A DNA stretch of 64,000 nucleotides from Streptomyces venezuelae (lineage in GTDB: Bacteria; Actinomycetota; Actinomycetes; Streptomycetales; Streptomycetaceae), in contig NZ_CP029192.1 of assembly GCF_008642315.1 (NCBI RefSeq), positions 5,394,001-5,458,000 of the forward strand, written 5' to 3'. Below are positions 9,016 through 17,081 of this stretch, piece by piece (position 1 is the stretch's first letter; each line of letters begins with the position of its first letter). The notes beneath the pieces were generated by a model, which did no database searches, was not told the origin of the DNA, and worked only from the letters and a program-made list of their open reading frames with translations. The translations under genes and the position numbers were made by a program.

Positions 9016-10359
9016 ATGGCCCTCAAGATCACCGTGATCGGCACCGGCTATCTCGGCGCCACCCACGCCGCGGCCATGGCCGAGCTCGGCTTCGAGGTGC
9101 TGGGGCTCGACGTGGTGCCCGAGAAGATCGAGATGCTCCAGCGGGGCGAGGTCCCCATGTACGAGCCCGGTCTCGAGGAGCTCCTGCGCAAGCACGTCGC
9201 GGGCATCGAGGGCGCCAGCGGGCGGCTGCGCTTCACGATGGACTGGGCGGAGGTCGCGGACTTCGGCGACGTGCACTTCATCTGCGTGAACACCCCGCAG
9301 AAGCACGGCGAGTACGCGTGCGACATGTCGTACGTCGACAACGCCCTGGAGTCCCTCGCCAAGCACCTCACCAAGGCCTCGCTGGTCGTCGGCAAGTCCA
9401 CCGTCCCGGTCGGCAGCGCGGACCGGCTCGCGACCCGTCTCGCGGAGCTCGCCCCCGCGGGCGACGAGGTCGAGCTGGCCTGGAACCCCGAGTTCCTGCG
9501 CGAGGGCTTCGCCGTCAAGGACACGCTGCACCCCGACCGGATCGTCGTCGGCGTGCGCAGCGAGGCCGCGGAGAAGCTGCTGCGTGAGGTGTACGCGTCG
9601 CCCATCGGCGAGGGCTCGCCGTTCGTCGTCACCGACTTCCCGACCGCGGAGCTCGTTAAGACCTCCGCGAACTCGTTCCTCGCCACCAAGATCTCCTTCA
9701 TCAACGCCATGGCCGAGGTCTGCGAGGCCGCGGGCGGCGACGTCGTGAAGCTCGCGGAGGCCCTCGGCCACGACGACCGGATCGGAAAGAAGTTCCTGAG
9801 GGCCGGCATCGGCTTCGGCGGCGGCTGCCTGCCCAAGGACATCCGCGCCTTCATGGCGCGGGCCGGCGAGCTCGGCGCGGACCAGGCCCTGACCTTCCTG
9901 CGCGAGATCGACTCCATCAACATGCGGCGGCGCGGCCAGATGGTCGAGATGGCCCGCGAGGCGCTCGGCGGCGGCTCCTTCCTCGGCAAGCGGGTCGCGG
10001 TCCTCGGCGCCACGTTCAAGCCCGACTCGGACGACGTGCGCGACTCCCCGGCCCTGAACGTGGCCGGCCAGATCCACCTCCAGGGCGGCCAGGTGACCGT
10101 CTACGACCCCAAGGGCATGGTGAACGCCCGCAGGCTGTTCCCCACCCTCGGGTACGCGGACACGGCCCTGGACGCCGTCCGCGGCGCCGACGTCGTACTC
10201 CACCTCACCGAGTGGCGCGAGTTCCGCGAGCTCGACCCGGCGGAGCTCGCCGCCGTGGCCGCCTCCCCGCTCATCCTGGACGGCCGCAACGCCCTGGACC
10301 CCGCGACGTGGCGGGCCGCGGGCTGGACGTACCGCGCGATGGGCAGGCCCGCCGCCTGA
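9016..10359 (+). CDS. UDP-glucose 6-dehydrogenase (UDP-glucose/GDP-mannose dehydrogenase family)
   Basis: NAD-dependent four-electron oxidation of a nucleotide sugar to its uronate, supplying UDP-glucuronate for envelope glycopolymers. 447 aa. N-terminal Rossmann fold ITVIGTGYLGATHAAAMAELG; the active site is Cys271 in GIGFGGGCLPKD; C-terminal domain contains VAVLGATFKPDSDDVRDSP. ATG 9016 is chosen because the dinucleotide fold begins six residues later, although the frame stays open upstream. Close to the LCP cluster, which fits a wall-polymer precursor role. UDP-glucose versus another NDP-sugar is not certain. Confidence 0.93.
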   Translation: MALKITVIGTGYLGATHAAAMAELGFEVLGLDVVPEKIEMLQRGEVPMYEPGLEELLRKHVAGIEGASGRLRFTMDWAEVADFGDVHFICVNTPQKHGEYACDMSYVDNALESLAKHLTKASLVVGKSTVPVGSADRLATRLAELAPAGDEVELAWNPEFLREGFAVKDTLHPDRIVVGVRSEAAEKLLREVYASPIGEGSPFVVTDFPTAELVKTSANSFLATKISFINAMAEVCEAAGGDVVKLAEALGHDDRIGKKFLRAGIGFGGGCLPKDIRAFMARAGELGADQALTFLREIDSINMRRRGQMVEMAREALGGGSFLGKRVAVLGATFKPDSDDVRDSPALNVAGQIHLQGGQVTVYDPKGMVNARRLFPTLGYADTALDAVRGADVVLHLTEWREFRELDPAELAAVAASPLILDGRNALDPATWRAAGWTYRAMGRPAA

Positions 10360-10388
10360 GAGCGACCATGGAGGGCATGGAGACGGAT

Positions 10389-10778
10389 ATGACGGAACCC
10401 ATCGCCCGCCTGCGCAACGTGGTCCTGGACTGCCCGGACCCGCGCGCACTCGCCGAGTTCTACGCCGCCCTCATCGGCGGCACCATCGAGGAGGACGGGG
10501 ACTGGGTCGACCTCGTGTCGCCCGGCCGCGTCAAGGTGTCGTTCCAGAAGGTGGAGGGCCTGCGCCCGCCGGAGTGGCCCCGCTCCGACGTCAACGCGCA
10601 ACAGGTCCACCTGGACCTCGATGCGGGACGCACCACCGAGGAGATCGACGCCGCCCAGGAGAAGGTGCTCGCGCTCGGCGCGACCCCCCTCGACCTGGAC
10701 GACGACAACGGCAGGCGCGACTTCCGCGTGTACGCCGACCCCGTGGGGCACCCGTTCTGTCTCTGCAAGATTCCCTGA
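10389..10778 (+). CDS. VOC (glyoxalase/bleomycin-resistance fold) family protein
   Basis: 129 aa, a single vicinal-oxygen-chelate module: RLRNVVLDCPDPRALAEFYAAL at the start, an inner strand near QQVHLDLDAG, and a terminal FRVYADPVGHPFCLCKIP. Many such small proteins in Streptomyces have no known substrate. The ATG at 10389 has GGAG six bases upstream; in-frame ATGs at 10368 and 10377 are less well placed. It begins 29 bases after the UDP-glucose dehydrogenase stop, so co-transcription is likely. Confidence 0.85.
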   Translation: MTEPIARLRNVVLDCPDPRALAEFYAALIGGTIEEDGDWVDLVSPGRVKVSFQKVEGLRPPEWPRSDVNAQQVHLDLDAGRTTEEIDAAQEKVLALGATPLDLDDDNGRRDFRVYADPVGHPFCLCKIP

Positions 10779-10794
10779 CGGCAGCCGGGGCGGG

Positions 10795-10820
10795 CCGACC
10801 GGGGTCATGACACAGGCTCT
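10795..10820. repeat. Solo arm related to the 80-bp inverted-repeat element
   Basis: Matches the 26-base right arm of the element at 15784-15863 with one mismatch. Its last base is the first base of the stop triplet of the neighbouring minus-strand gene. It occupies the convergent gap between the VOC gene and the inactive dipeptidase paralogue. Confidence 0.7.
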
Positions 10821-11974
10821 CAGCCGTCCAGTCGGTCTATCGTCGCCGTCGATGCCGCCCGCCGCTCCCGCGTCGCCCGCGCGGTGAAGTCCGCACCGCG
10901 CAGCGCGCGTTGGACGTTGCCCCAGGTAAGCAGCGCCAAGTCGGCCTCGGGCCAGCCGCGTTCGACGAGCTCGGCGACGAGCCGCGGGTGGCCCGCCGGG
11001 TCGGTGAGGCCCTCCGGGTGCGTCTCGTGGGTGTCGTGCGTGCCGGAGATCCCGACGCACTCCGGTCCCGCGACGCGGCGCACGTGGTCGAGGTGGTCCG
11101 CCACCGTGCGCACCGTGGGCCCGGTGCGCCCGGTGGTGAGCGGGACGAGGACCAGGCCCTTGGCGGCGCCGATCTCGGCGAGCAGCTCGTCGGAGAGGTT
11201 CGCCGGATGGTCGTACAGGGCGCGGGCTCCCGAGCGCATGAAGACCACCGGGGCCTTGGAGACGGCGAGCACCCGCCGGGCGGTCGCCTCGGAGGCGCCG
11301 GAGAGGTCCGCGAGGACCCCGAGCCGGTTCATCTCCCTGACGACCTCCTCGCCGAACGGCGTCAGACCGCCCTCGCCCGCCCACGACGTCCCGCAGAGCG
11401 TGACCACGCACAGGCCCAGGCTGTGCAGCGCCCGCAGCGTGCCCAGCGAGTCGCCGAGGGCGGCGCCGCGGGCCGGTCCGATCAGGGTGGCGATGCGGCC
11501 GCAGTTGCGGGCGTCGGCGGTCTCCGAGGCGTTGCGGGCGAGCCGCAGGGCGTCGGAGTGCGCGGCGACGACGTGCTTCACGAGGTCGATCTGTTCGAGC
11601 GTCGCGCGGACGGTGCGGTCGCCGCTCGGCCCGTCGGGCACGTGCACCGACCAGAACTGCGCGCCGACCCGGCCCGCGCGCAGCCTCGGCACGTCACCCT
11701 CCAGACCGCTGTCGCCGGTCTCGAAGTCGTGCCAGGGCAGCTCGCGCAGAGCCCACGGCAGGCCGCTGTAGCCGTCGGCGACGGGGTGTGCGGCGAGCAG
11801 GGTGCGGGCCCGGTCCGCGGGGGAGGCGCAGCGGACCGTCTCCGGTCCCGGCACGGTCATGGGGGCGGGGTCGGGCACGAGGGCGGCATCGGGCACGGGG
11901 TCGGGCGGGACGAGGGCTGGATCGAGGGCCCCCGCCTCGGCGGTGGCGCTGAATTCCTCCTGCAGGTCTGCCAT
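10820..11974 (-). CDS. M19 dipeptidase-like protein lacking all metal ligands (pseudoenzyme)
   Basis: 384 aa, clearly homologous to the dipeptidase at 6372 over its last 330 residues ([51 protein letters not shown]). Every zinc ligand is replaced: His to Tyr69 and Asp to Gly71 (DGYSGLPWA), Glu to Ala168 (IGPARGAAL), His to Gly226 (LADLSGAS), His to Arg247 (VFMRSGAR). About 12 residues of the central lid are missing. An extra Pro/Ala-rich N-terminus of about 48 residues precedes the domain. The frame is open and codon use normal, so it looks maintained rather than decayed. Binding or regulatory role is inference. Confidence 0.88.
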   Translation of the reverse strand: MADLQEEFSATAEAGALDPALVPPDPVPDAALVPDPAPMTVPGPETVRCASPADRARTLLAAHPVADGYSGLPWALRELPWHDFETGDSGLEGDVPRLRAGRVGAQFWSVHVPDGPSGDRTVRATLEQIDLVKHVVAAHSDALRLARNASETADARNCGRIATLIGPARGAALGDSLGTLRALHSLGLCVVTLCGTSWAGEGGLTPFGEEVVREMNRLGVLADLSGASEATARRVLAVSKAPVVFMRSGARALYDHPANLSDELLAEIGAAKGLVLVPLTTGRTGPTVRTVADHLDHVRRVAGPECVGISGTHDTHETHPEGLTDPAGHPRLVAELVERGWPEADLALLTWGNVQRALRGADFTARATRERRAASTATIDRLDG

Positions 11975-12087
11975 GGCAGGTGCTCCGGACGTCGGCGGGC
12001 GGCAGTTCCCGTAAACCGTGGCACGGCACGGCCACGGCTTCGCGGCGGACGGGGCGTTCGGAGTACGGGGCGGCCGTCGCGGTACGC

Positions 12088-12125
12088 GAGAGGGCCCCGC
12101 CGACCTGGATCGGCGGGGCCCTCTC
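12088..12125. terminator. Hairpin terminator between LCP gene 1 and the dipeptidase paralogue
   Basis: A 16-base perfect stem, GAGAGGGCCCCGCCGA at 12088-12103 pairing with 12110-12125, six-base loop. Just past the 3' end of the first LCP gene. Confidence 0.75.
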
Positions 12126-12146
12126 AGGCGCGGGCGGTCAACGGTG

Positions 12147-13505
12147 TCACGGGTTGTCCGAGACCGTCACCTTCTCGTCGTTGTTGAGCTCCTTGACGAG
12201 CTGCTTGACCTTGGCCTTGTCCCAGACGAGGTTGCCGCCGATGGAGCCGGAGATCGGGATGTTCATCGACTTGCCGTCCCCGCCGGTCACGCCCTTCATC
12301 GCCCAGAACATGGAGGCCACGTCGAACAGGCCCATGTCCTTGTCGACGATCAGCGTGTCCAGGCCCGCGCCCATCGTCGGGTAGAGCTTGAACGGGTTCA
12401 TGACCGTGCCGGGCGTCGCCGCCTGGTGGGCCAGGGACGCGAGGAACTTCTGCTGGTTCTTCGTACGGTCCAGGTCGCTGGAGAAGGCGTGCCGGGTGCG
12501 GACGAACGCCAGGGCCTCCTGGCCGTTCAGCGTCTGCTTGCCCTTCTCGAAGTCGGCGCCCGACCACTTGTCCTTGAAGGCCTTCGGGATGTCCATCTCG
12601 ACGCCGCCGACCGCGTCCACGATCTTGGCGAAGCCGCCGAAGCCGATCTCCGCGTAGTGGTCGATCTTCAGGCCGGTGTTGTACTCGACGGTCCGCACGA
12701 GCAGCTCGGGCCCGTCCTCCGCGTACGCCGCGTTGAGCTTCGTCTGGCGGCCCTGGTTGGGGTAGAGCTTGCCGGACTCGGCGCCCTTGAACGAGGGGAT
12801 CGTGACGTTCGAGTCGCGGGGGAGCGAGATCATCGTGTTCCCGCCGTCGTCCGCGACGTGCAGGATCATCATCGAGTCCGTGCGCTTGCCCTCGGCCGAA
12901 CCCGTGTGGAGCTTCTTCTTGTCCTCGGCGGTCATGCCCTCGCGGCTGTCGGAGCCCACGATCAGGTAGTTCGTGCCGGCGCCGCCCTCGGGCCGCTCGA
13001 TGACCTTGGAGAGGTCGACCTCGCGCTTGAGCTTGGAGTCGGCCCAGAAGTACGTGATGACGGAGGTCACGACCAGCACGCTGACCAGCGTGATCGCGGT
13101 CCACTTGATCCGCTTGCGCCAGTTCGGCGCGGGGCGCGGGGCGCGCGGCGGGCGTCCGTCGCCGCCGGGGCCGCCGCCGTCGCCGGGACCGGGCCTGCCG
13201 TAGACCTGGCCGGTGTTGTAGCCGCTGTCGTAGCCCTGGTTCTGCGCGTACGGGTCCTGGCGCGCGGCGCGCGGCTCGAAGACCTCGTCGCGGGCGTCGC
13301 CGTACGGCTGCCCGTTGCCGCGCGGCGCGTCGTACCCGTCGTCGTACCCGGTCTGCTGCGGGACGCCGCCGGGCGGTGGTCCGGCCGGACGGGAGGGCCG
13401 GCCGCGCTGGATGTGCCGCATCGCACGGGCTCCCTCGGGCTGGGAGTTCCCGCTGCCGCGGCCGTATCCCCGGCCGCCACCCTGATCGTCAGGCCAATCG
13501 CTCAT
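12147..13505 (-). CDS. LCP (LytR-CpsA-Psr) family protein 1
   Basis: Membrane-anchored phosphotransferase that moves polyprenyl-linked glycopolymer to peptidoglycan. 452 aa: a Gly/Pro/Tyr-rich cytoplasmic tail (1-130), one TM helix (about 135-155), LCP domain (about 178-350), and a short C-terminus without a LytR_C domain. Catalytic markers: GSDSREG, ISLPRDS, R336 and R338 in FVRTRH, Q351 in RTKNQQKF. ATG 13505 (MSDWPDDQGG) is chosen; the frame continues upstream through the thioesterase gene, which is a shadow. Divergent from the thioesterase. Confidence 0.93.
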   Translation of the reverse strand: MSDWPDDQGGGRGYGRGSGNSQPEGARAMRHIQRGRPSRPAGPPPGGVPQQTGYDDGYDAPRGNGQPYGDARDEVFEPRAARQDPYAQNQGYDSGYNTGQVYGRPGPGDGGGPGGDGRPPRAPRPAPNWRKRIKWTAITLVSVLVVTSVITYFWADSKLKREVDLSKVIERPEGGAGTNYLIVGSDSREGMTAEDKKKLHTGSAEGKRTDSMMILHVADDGGNTMISLPRDSNVTIPSFKGAESGKLYPNQGRQTKLNAAYAEDGPELLVRTVEYNTGLKIDHYAEIGFGGFAKIVDAVGGVEMDIPKAFKDKWSGADFEKGKQTLNGQEALAFVRTRHAFSSDLDRTKNQQKFLASLAHQAATPGTVMNPFKLYPTMGAGLDTLIVDKDMGLFDVASMFWAMKGVTGGDGKSMNIPISGSIGGNLVWDKAKVKQLVKELNNDEKVTVSDNP

Positions 13506-13635
13506 GTGGCCCAGTCTGCCGTCTTTGGGGGCGCGCCTTACAGGGCGGTCGGGAATTCGGGTCACGGCTGTTGCAGAGCTGATGCAAAAGCGGCCGGGGA
13601 GGGCTCGGTCATACGTCCGGCATAGGGTGGAGGGT

Positions 13636-14184
13636 ATGACAGACCAGGCTCCCAATCCGGAATCGGAGATTCCGGGCAAGCCGACCTCGGCATCCCGCAC
13701 CACGCTCAGCCACATCATGACCCACAACGACACCAACCTCCTCGGCACGGTGCACGGTGGCGTGATCATGAAACTGGTGGACGACGCGGCGGGCGCCGTC
13801 GCCGGACGCCACTCCGGTGGCCCCGCGGTCACCGCGTCCATGGACGAGATGGTGTTCCTGGAGCCGGTCAGGGTCGGCGACCTGGTCCATGTGAAGGCCC
13901 AGGTCAACTGGACCGGGCGCAGCTCCATGGAGGTCGGCGTCCGGGTCCTCGCCGAGCGCTGGAACGAGTCGACGCCCGCACAGCAGGTCGGCTCCGCCTA
14001 CCTGGTCTTCGCCGCGGTCGACGCGGACGGCAAGCCCCGCACGGTCCCCCCGGTCGTCCCCGAGACCGACCGCGACCGCCGCCGCTACCAGGAGGCCCAG
14101 ATCCGCCGCACCCACCGGCTGGCCCGCCGCCGAGCGATCAAGGACCTGCGCGAGTCCCGCGCGGCGGAGGGCTTCGACGACTGA
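13636..14184 (+). CDS. Acyl-CoA thioesterase, hotdog fold (YciA/BACH type)
   Basis: Hydrolyses acyl-CoA thioesters. 182 aa with one hotdog domain (about 22-135): LSHIMTHNDTNLLGTVHGGV with the conserved Asn/His region, then KLVDDAAGAVAGRHSGG and the RVGDLVHVKAQV strand. A charged C-terminal helix ends the protein. ATG 13636 follows GGAGGGT. Sits alone on the plus strand inside the LCP cluster; a link to cell-wall chemistry is not evident. Confidence 0.92.
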   Translation: MTDQAPNPESEIPGKPTSASRTTLSHIMTHNDTNLLGTVHGGVIMKLVDDAAGAVAGRHSGGPAVTASMDEMVFLEPVRVGDLVHVKAQVNWTGRSSMEVGVRVLAERWNESTPAQQVGSAYLVFAAVDADGKPRTVPPVVPETDRDRRRYQEAQIRRTHRLARRRAIKDLRESRAAEGFDD

Positions 14185-14208
14185 GGCGGCCGGGGCCCGG
14201 ACCCGCTG

Positions 14209-14248
14209 AGAGCCTGTGTCAGGGGCAGACCTGCCTCAGGGGCAGACC
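14209..14248. repeat. Solo element end joined to a 13-bp direct repeat
   Basis: AGAGCCTGTGTCA at 14209-14221 equals the terminal 13 bases of the 80-bp element at 15784. It overlaps TCAGGGGCAGACC at 14219-14231, repeated exactly at 14236-14248, where it encodes the last codons and stop of LCP protein 2. The arrangement looks like the scar of an insertion or replication-slippage event. Confidence 0.65.
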
Positions 14249-15744
14249 ACCTGGTCCCCGGTGACCGCGCCGAACTCGCCCTGCCGCACATCCTCCGCGC
14301 GCACCCGCCTGACCTCCTTGAAGTCCTTCCCCGCGATGACCTTCAAGGTCGCGCCCTGCCCCTTCACCTCGCGCATCTCGCTCCCCGGCAGAGCCGTGGC
14401 CAGCGCCTTCGCCGACCGGTCCCACCGCGGGTCGTACGCGACGACCGTCCGCTCGACGGGCCTGGCCGCCGCCCCGGGGATGTTCCCCGGCAGCTGCGAG
14501 GTCCGGAAACCGGTCTTCCGCAGCGCCGCGTCCACCCGCTTCCCGAGCCCCGGGTCGCCCGTGCCGTTGTCGACCTGCACCCGGATCTGCTGCGGCGCGA
14601 CGCCGACCATTGTGGACCCGCCCTTGCCGTGGCGTGCCGCCAGCGGACGGTCCTCGCGCAGCGCCTCGAAGAGCTTCTCGGACTTCTCCGGATGCCAGAC
14701 GAGCGTCGAACCGATGCCCGGGATGGTCGTTCCCTTGTCGTTCAGCGGCACGGTCGTGAACTCCGACGACGACGGCGAGAAGCCCCGCATGGCCCGCCCG
14801 AGGTCGAGGATCTCGTCCGTCCCGAAGCCGTTGTCCGCGCGGACCGCGCCGAGCAGCGTCAGCGTCACGTCGCGGAACTTGACCGGGTTCAGCAGGACGC
14901 CGCTGCCCGTCGCCTTGGCGATGAGCGCCGCGAGGAAGCGCTGCTGGCGCTGCATGCGGCCGAGGTCCGACGCCCCGTCGACGTACCGGGAGCGGACGTA
15001 CTGCAGCGCCTCGCCGCCGTTCATGAGGTGCGTGCCCTCCGCCAGGTTCAGGCCGGTGTGCGAGTCCTGGAGCGGCCGTGCCGTGCAGATCTCCACGCCG
15101 CCGAGGACGTCCACGGTCTTCATGAAGCTGGTGAAGTCGACCTCCAGATAGTGGTCGATCTTGACCTTCGTCATGTGCTCGACGGTGCGCACGGTGAGGT
15201 TCGGGCCGCCCTCCGCGTACGCCGCGTTGATCTTGTTGGGGTGCTCGTGGTGCTTCTGGCGCGTGTTCCTGTCGGTGTGCGCGGGCAGGTCGGCGTAGCT
15301 GTCCCGGGGCAGGCTCACGACGCTGGCGCGGTCCCGGTCCTCCGAGATGTGCACGATCATGATCGTGTCCGTGCAGTGGCAGGGCGCGCCGCCGAGGCGG
15401 TACTTCTGCTTGTCCTCGGGGGAGAGCTTGTCGCGGCCGTCGGTGCCGACGAGCAGCACGTTCATGCCGTTGCCCGGCTCGGGCCTGTTCTTCATGTCCC
15501 GGAAGGCGTCGACCCGCTTGATGCCGGTGTCCAGGCCGGTCACGACCGCGTGCCCGATGCCGGCCGCCGCGAGGACCGTCACGGAGAAGCCCGTCGCCAC
15601 GCGCATCGCCCAGCGCGGCCGTCTGCGCCGCCCCGCGGACTTCCGGGCAACCCGCTCGGCCCGTACGGCCCGCTCGGCCCTCTGAGCCGGTGGGCGGGGG
15701 CGGCGCGGTGGCGGGGCGGGGGAGCGGCGGGGCGGTGTGGGCAC
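14236..15744 (-). CDS. LCP family protein 2 with C-terminal LytR_C domain
   Basis: 502 aa from GTG 15744, which has GGAGG ten bases upstream; longer in-frame readings run through an inverted-repeat element and are unlikely. Pro/Arg-rich cytoplasmic N-terminus, TM at about 48-68, LCP domain with LLVGTDGRDK, VSLPRDSY, NKINAAYAEGGPNL, YVRSRY and the complete DLGRMQRQQRF. The LytR_C domain in the last 100 residues is marked by IRVQVDNGTGDPGLG. An extra Cys pair (PCHC) lies in the LCP domain. It is divergent from a GT2 gene across the MITE-like element. Confidence 0.93.
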   Translation of the reverse strand: MPTPPRRSPAPPPRRPRPPAQRAERAVRAERVARKSAGRRRRPRWAMRVATGFSVTVLAAAGIGHAVVTGLDTGIKRVDAFRDMKNRPEPGNGMNVLLVGTDGRDKLSPEDKQKYRLGGAPCHCTDTIMIVHISEDRDRASVVSLPRDSYADLPAHTDRNTRQKHHEHPNKINAAYAEGGPNLTVRTVEHMTKVKIDHYLEVDFTSFMKTVDVLGGVEICTARPLQDSHTGLNLAEGTHLMNGGEALQYVRSRYVDGASDLGRMQRQQRFLAALIAKATGSGVLLNPVKFRDVTLTLLGAVRADNGFGTDEILDLGRAMRGFSPSSSEFTTVPLNDKGTTIPGIGSTLVWHPEKSEKLFEALREDRPLAARHGKGGSTMVGVAPQQIRVQVDNGTGDPGLGKRVDAALRKTGFRTSQLPGNIPGAAARPVERTVVAYDPRWDRSAKALATALPGSEMREVKGQGATLKVIAGKDFKEVRRVRAEDVRQGEFGAVTGDQVVCP

Positions 15745-15783
15745 GTGCGGGGCACCTCCGCGAGACGGGCCGTGGCCCGGTTG

Positions 15784-15863
15784 AGAGCCTGTGTCATCAC
15801 CCCGGTCGGGTGGTCGCCGCCTGGCACGCACGCTGATCCGACCGGGGTGATGACACAGGCTCT
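15784..15863. repeat. 80-bp MITE-like element with 26-bp perfect terminal inverted repeats
   Basis: Left arm 15784-15809 begins AGAGCCTGTGTCATCACC; right arm 15838-15863 is its exact reverse complement; 28 bases lie between. It occupies the divergent gap between LCP gene 2 and the GT2 gene. Related ends are at 10795-10820 (25/26) and 14209-14221 (13/13). No target duplication is obvious. A bidirectional hairpin is the alternative reading. Confidence 0.8.
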
Positions 15864-15973
15864 GAGGACGAGCCGGTTAACCCGAGAAACGTAAGGCCAT
15901 ACGAAATGCGGCCCGGGGTAGCGACCCGGATGGGGCGCACCGGTGTCCCCCGTTCGCGGTAACGTGACGCGTG

Positions 15974-17011
15974 ATGAACGCGAAGTCCGAGGGGCAGCCT
16001 CCAGCCGTATCCGTGATCATGCCCGTCCTCAACGAGGAGCGGCATCTGCGCGAGGCCGTGCACGCGATCCTTCGGCAGGAGTACGCGGGCGAGATGGAGG
16101 TCGTCGTCGCGCTCGGCCCCTCCACCGACCGCACGGACGAGATCGCCGCCGAGCTGGTCCGCGAGGACCCACGGGTGCACACGGTCCCGAATCCGACGGG
16201 GCGCACGCCCGCGGCGCTCAACGCCGCCATCAAGGCATCCCGTCACCCGATCGTGGTGCGCGTCGACGGCCACGCCGCGCTCTCGCCCGGCTACATCACG
16301 ACGGCCGTCCGCCTCCTGGAGGAGACCGGCGCGATGAACGTCGGCGGCATCATGCACGCCGAGGGCCAGAACGACTGGGAGCACGCGGTCGCCGCCGCCA
16401 TGACGTCGAAGATCGGCGTGGGCAACGCCGCCTTCCACACCGGTGGCGACGCCCAGCAGGCCGAGACGGTCTACCTGGGCGTGTTCCGCCGCGAGGCCCT
16501 GGAGCAGCAGGGCGGGTACAACGAGGAGTTCATCCGCGCCCAGGACTGGGAGCTGAACTTCCGCATCCGCGAGGCCGGCGGCATGATCTGGTTCTCGCCC
16601 GAGCTGAAGGTCTCGTACCGCCCGCGGCCGAGCGTGCGGGCGCTCGCCAAGCAGTACAAGGACTACGGCCGGTGGCGCCACGTCGTCGCCCGCTACCACG
16701 AAGGCTCCATCAACCTCCGCTATCTCGCGCCGCCGACCGCGGTCTGCGCGATCGCCGCGGGCGTCGTCGTGGGCGCGGCCCTCACACCGTGGGGCTTCGT
16801 CATCCCCGGCGGCTACGTCGCGGCCATCGCCGCCGGTTCTGTCCCCGCGGGCAAGGGCCTGCCCCTGAAGGCACGCCTGCGCATCCCGGTCGCCCTCGCG
16901 ACCATGCACATGTCGTGGGGCTGGGGCTTCCTCACCAGCCCGCGCTCACTGGCCGAGCGGGTCATCGCCTCGCGCCGCCCGGCGGTGCCGGGGGAGACGC
17001 AGCGGGTGTGA
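15974..17011 (+). CDS. Family 2 glycosyltransferase, membrane associated
   Basis: 345 aa, inverting GT-A fold transferase similar to succinoglycan-type ExoA proteins. N-terminal SVIMPVLNEERHLREAV (nucleotide binding), VRVDGHAALSPGYI (DxD-like metal site), then YNEEFIRAQDWELNFRIREAGG with the ED(W/Y) catalytic-base region. Two hydrophobic segments near 250-290 suggest membrane attachment. Lies inside the LCP cluster, so probably builds a glycopolymer that the LCP enzymes attach (inference). A GTG at 15971 directly precedes the chosen ATG; either may serve. Confidence 0.92.
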   Translation: MNAKSEGQPPAVSVIMPVLNEERHLREAVHAILRQEYAGEMEVVVALGPSTDRTDEIAAELVREDPRVHTVPNPTGRTPAALNAAIKASRHPIVVRVDGHAALSPGYITTAVRLLEETGAMNVGGIMHAEGQNDWEHAVAAAMTSKIGVGNAAFHTGGDAQQAETVYLGVFRREALEQQGGYNEEFIRAQDWELNFRIREAGGMIWFSPELKVSYRPRPSVRALAKQYKDYGRWRHVVARYHEGSINLRYLAPPTAVCAIAAGVVVGAALTPWGFVIPGGYVAAIAAGSVPAGKGLPLKARLRIPVALATMHMSWGWGFLTSPRSLAERVIASRRPAVPGETQRV

Positions 17012-17036
17012 CGCGTACGCGATGACGTGCGCGACG

Positions 17037-17063
17037 AGGGCCCCGGCACAGTGCCGGGGCCCT
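17037..17063. terminator. Bidirectional terminator between GT2 and LCP gene 3
   Basis: AGGGCCCCGGCAC at 17037-17049 pairs perfectly with 17051-17063 across one base. Positioned between convergent genes ending at 17011 and 17082. Confidence 0.7.
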
Positions 17064-17081
17064 TCGCGCGTCCCGCGGTGA

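Noticed and set aside
12018..13625. A 535-codon plus-strand frame opposite LCP gene 1
   Set aside because: Complementary-strand shadow with Val/Arg/Leu-rich low-complexity; the LCP catalytic motifs are on the minus strand.
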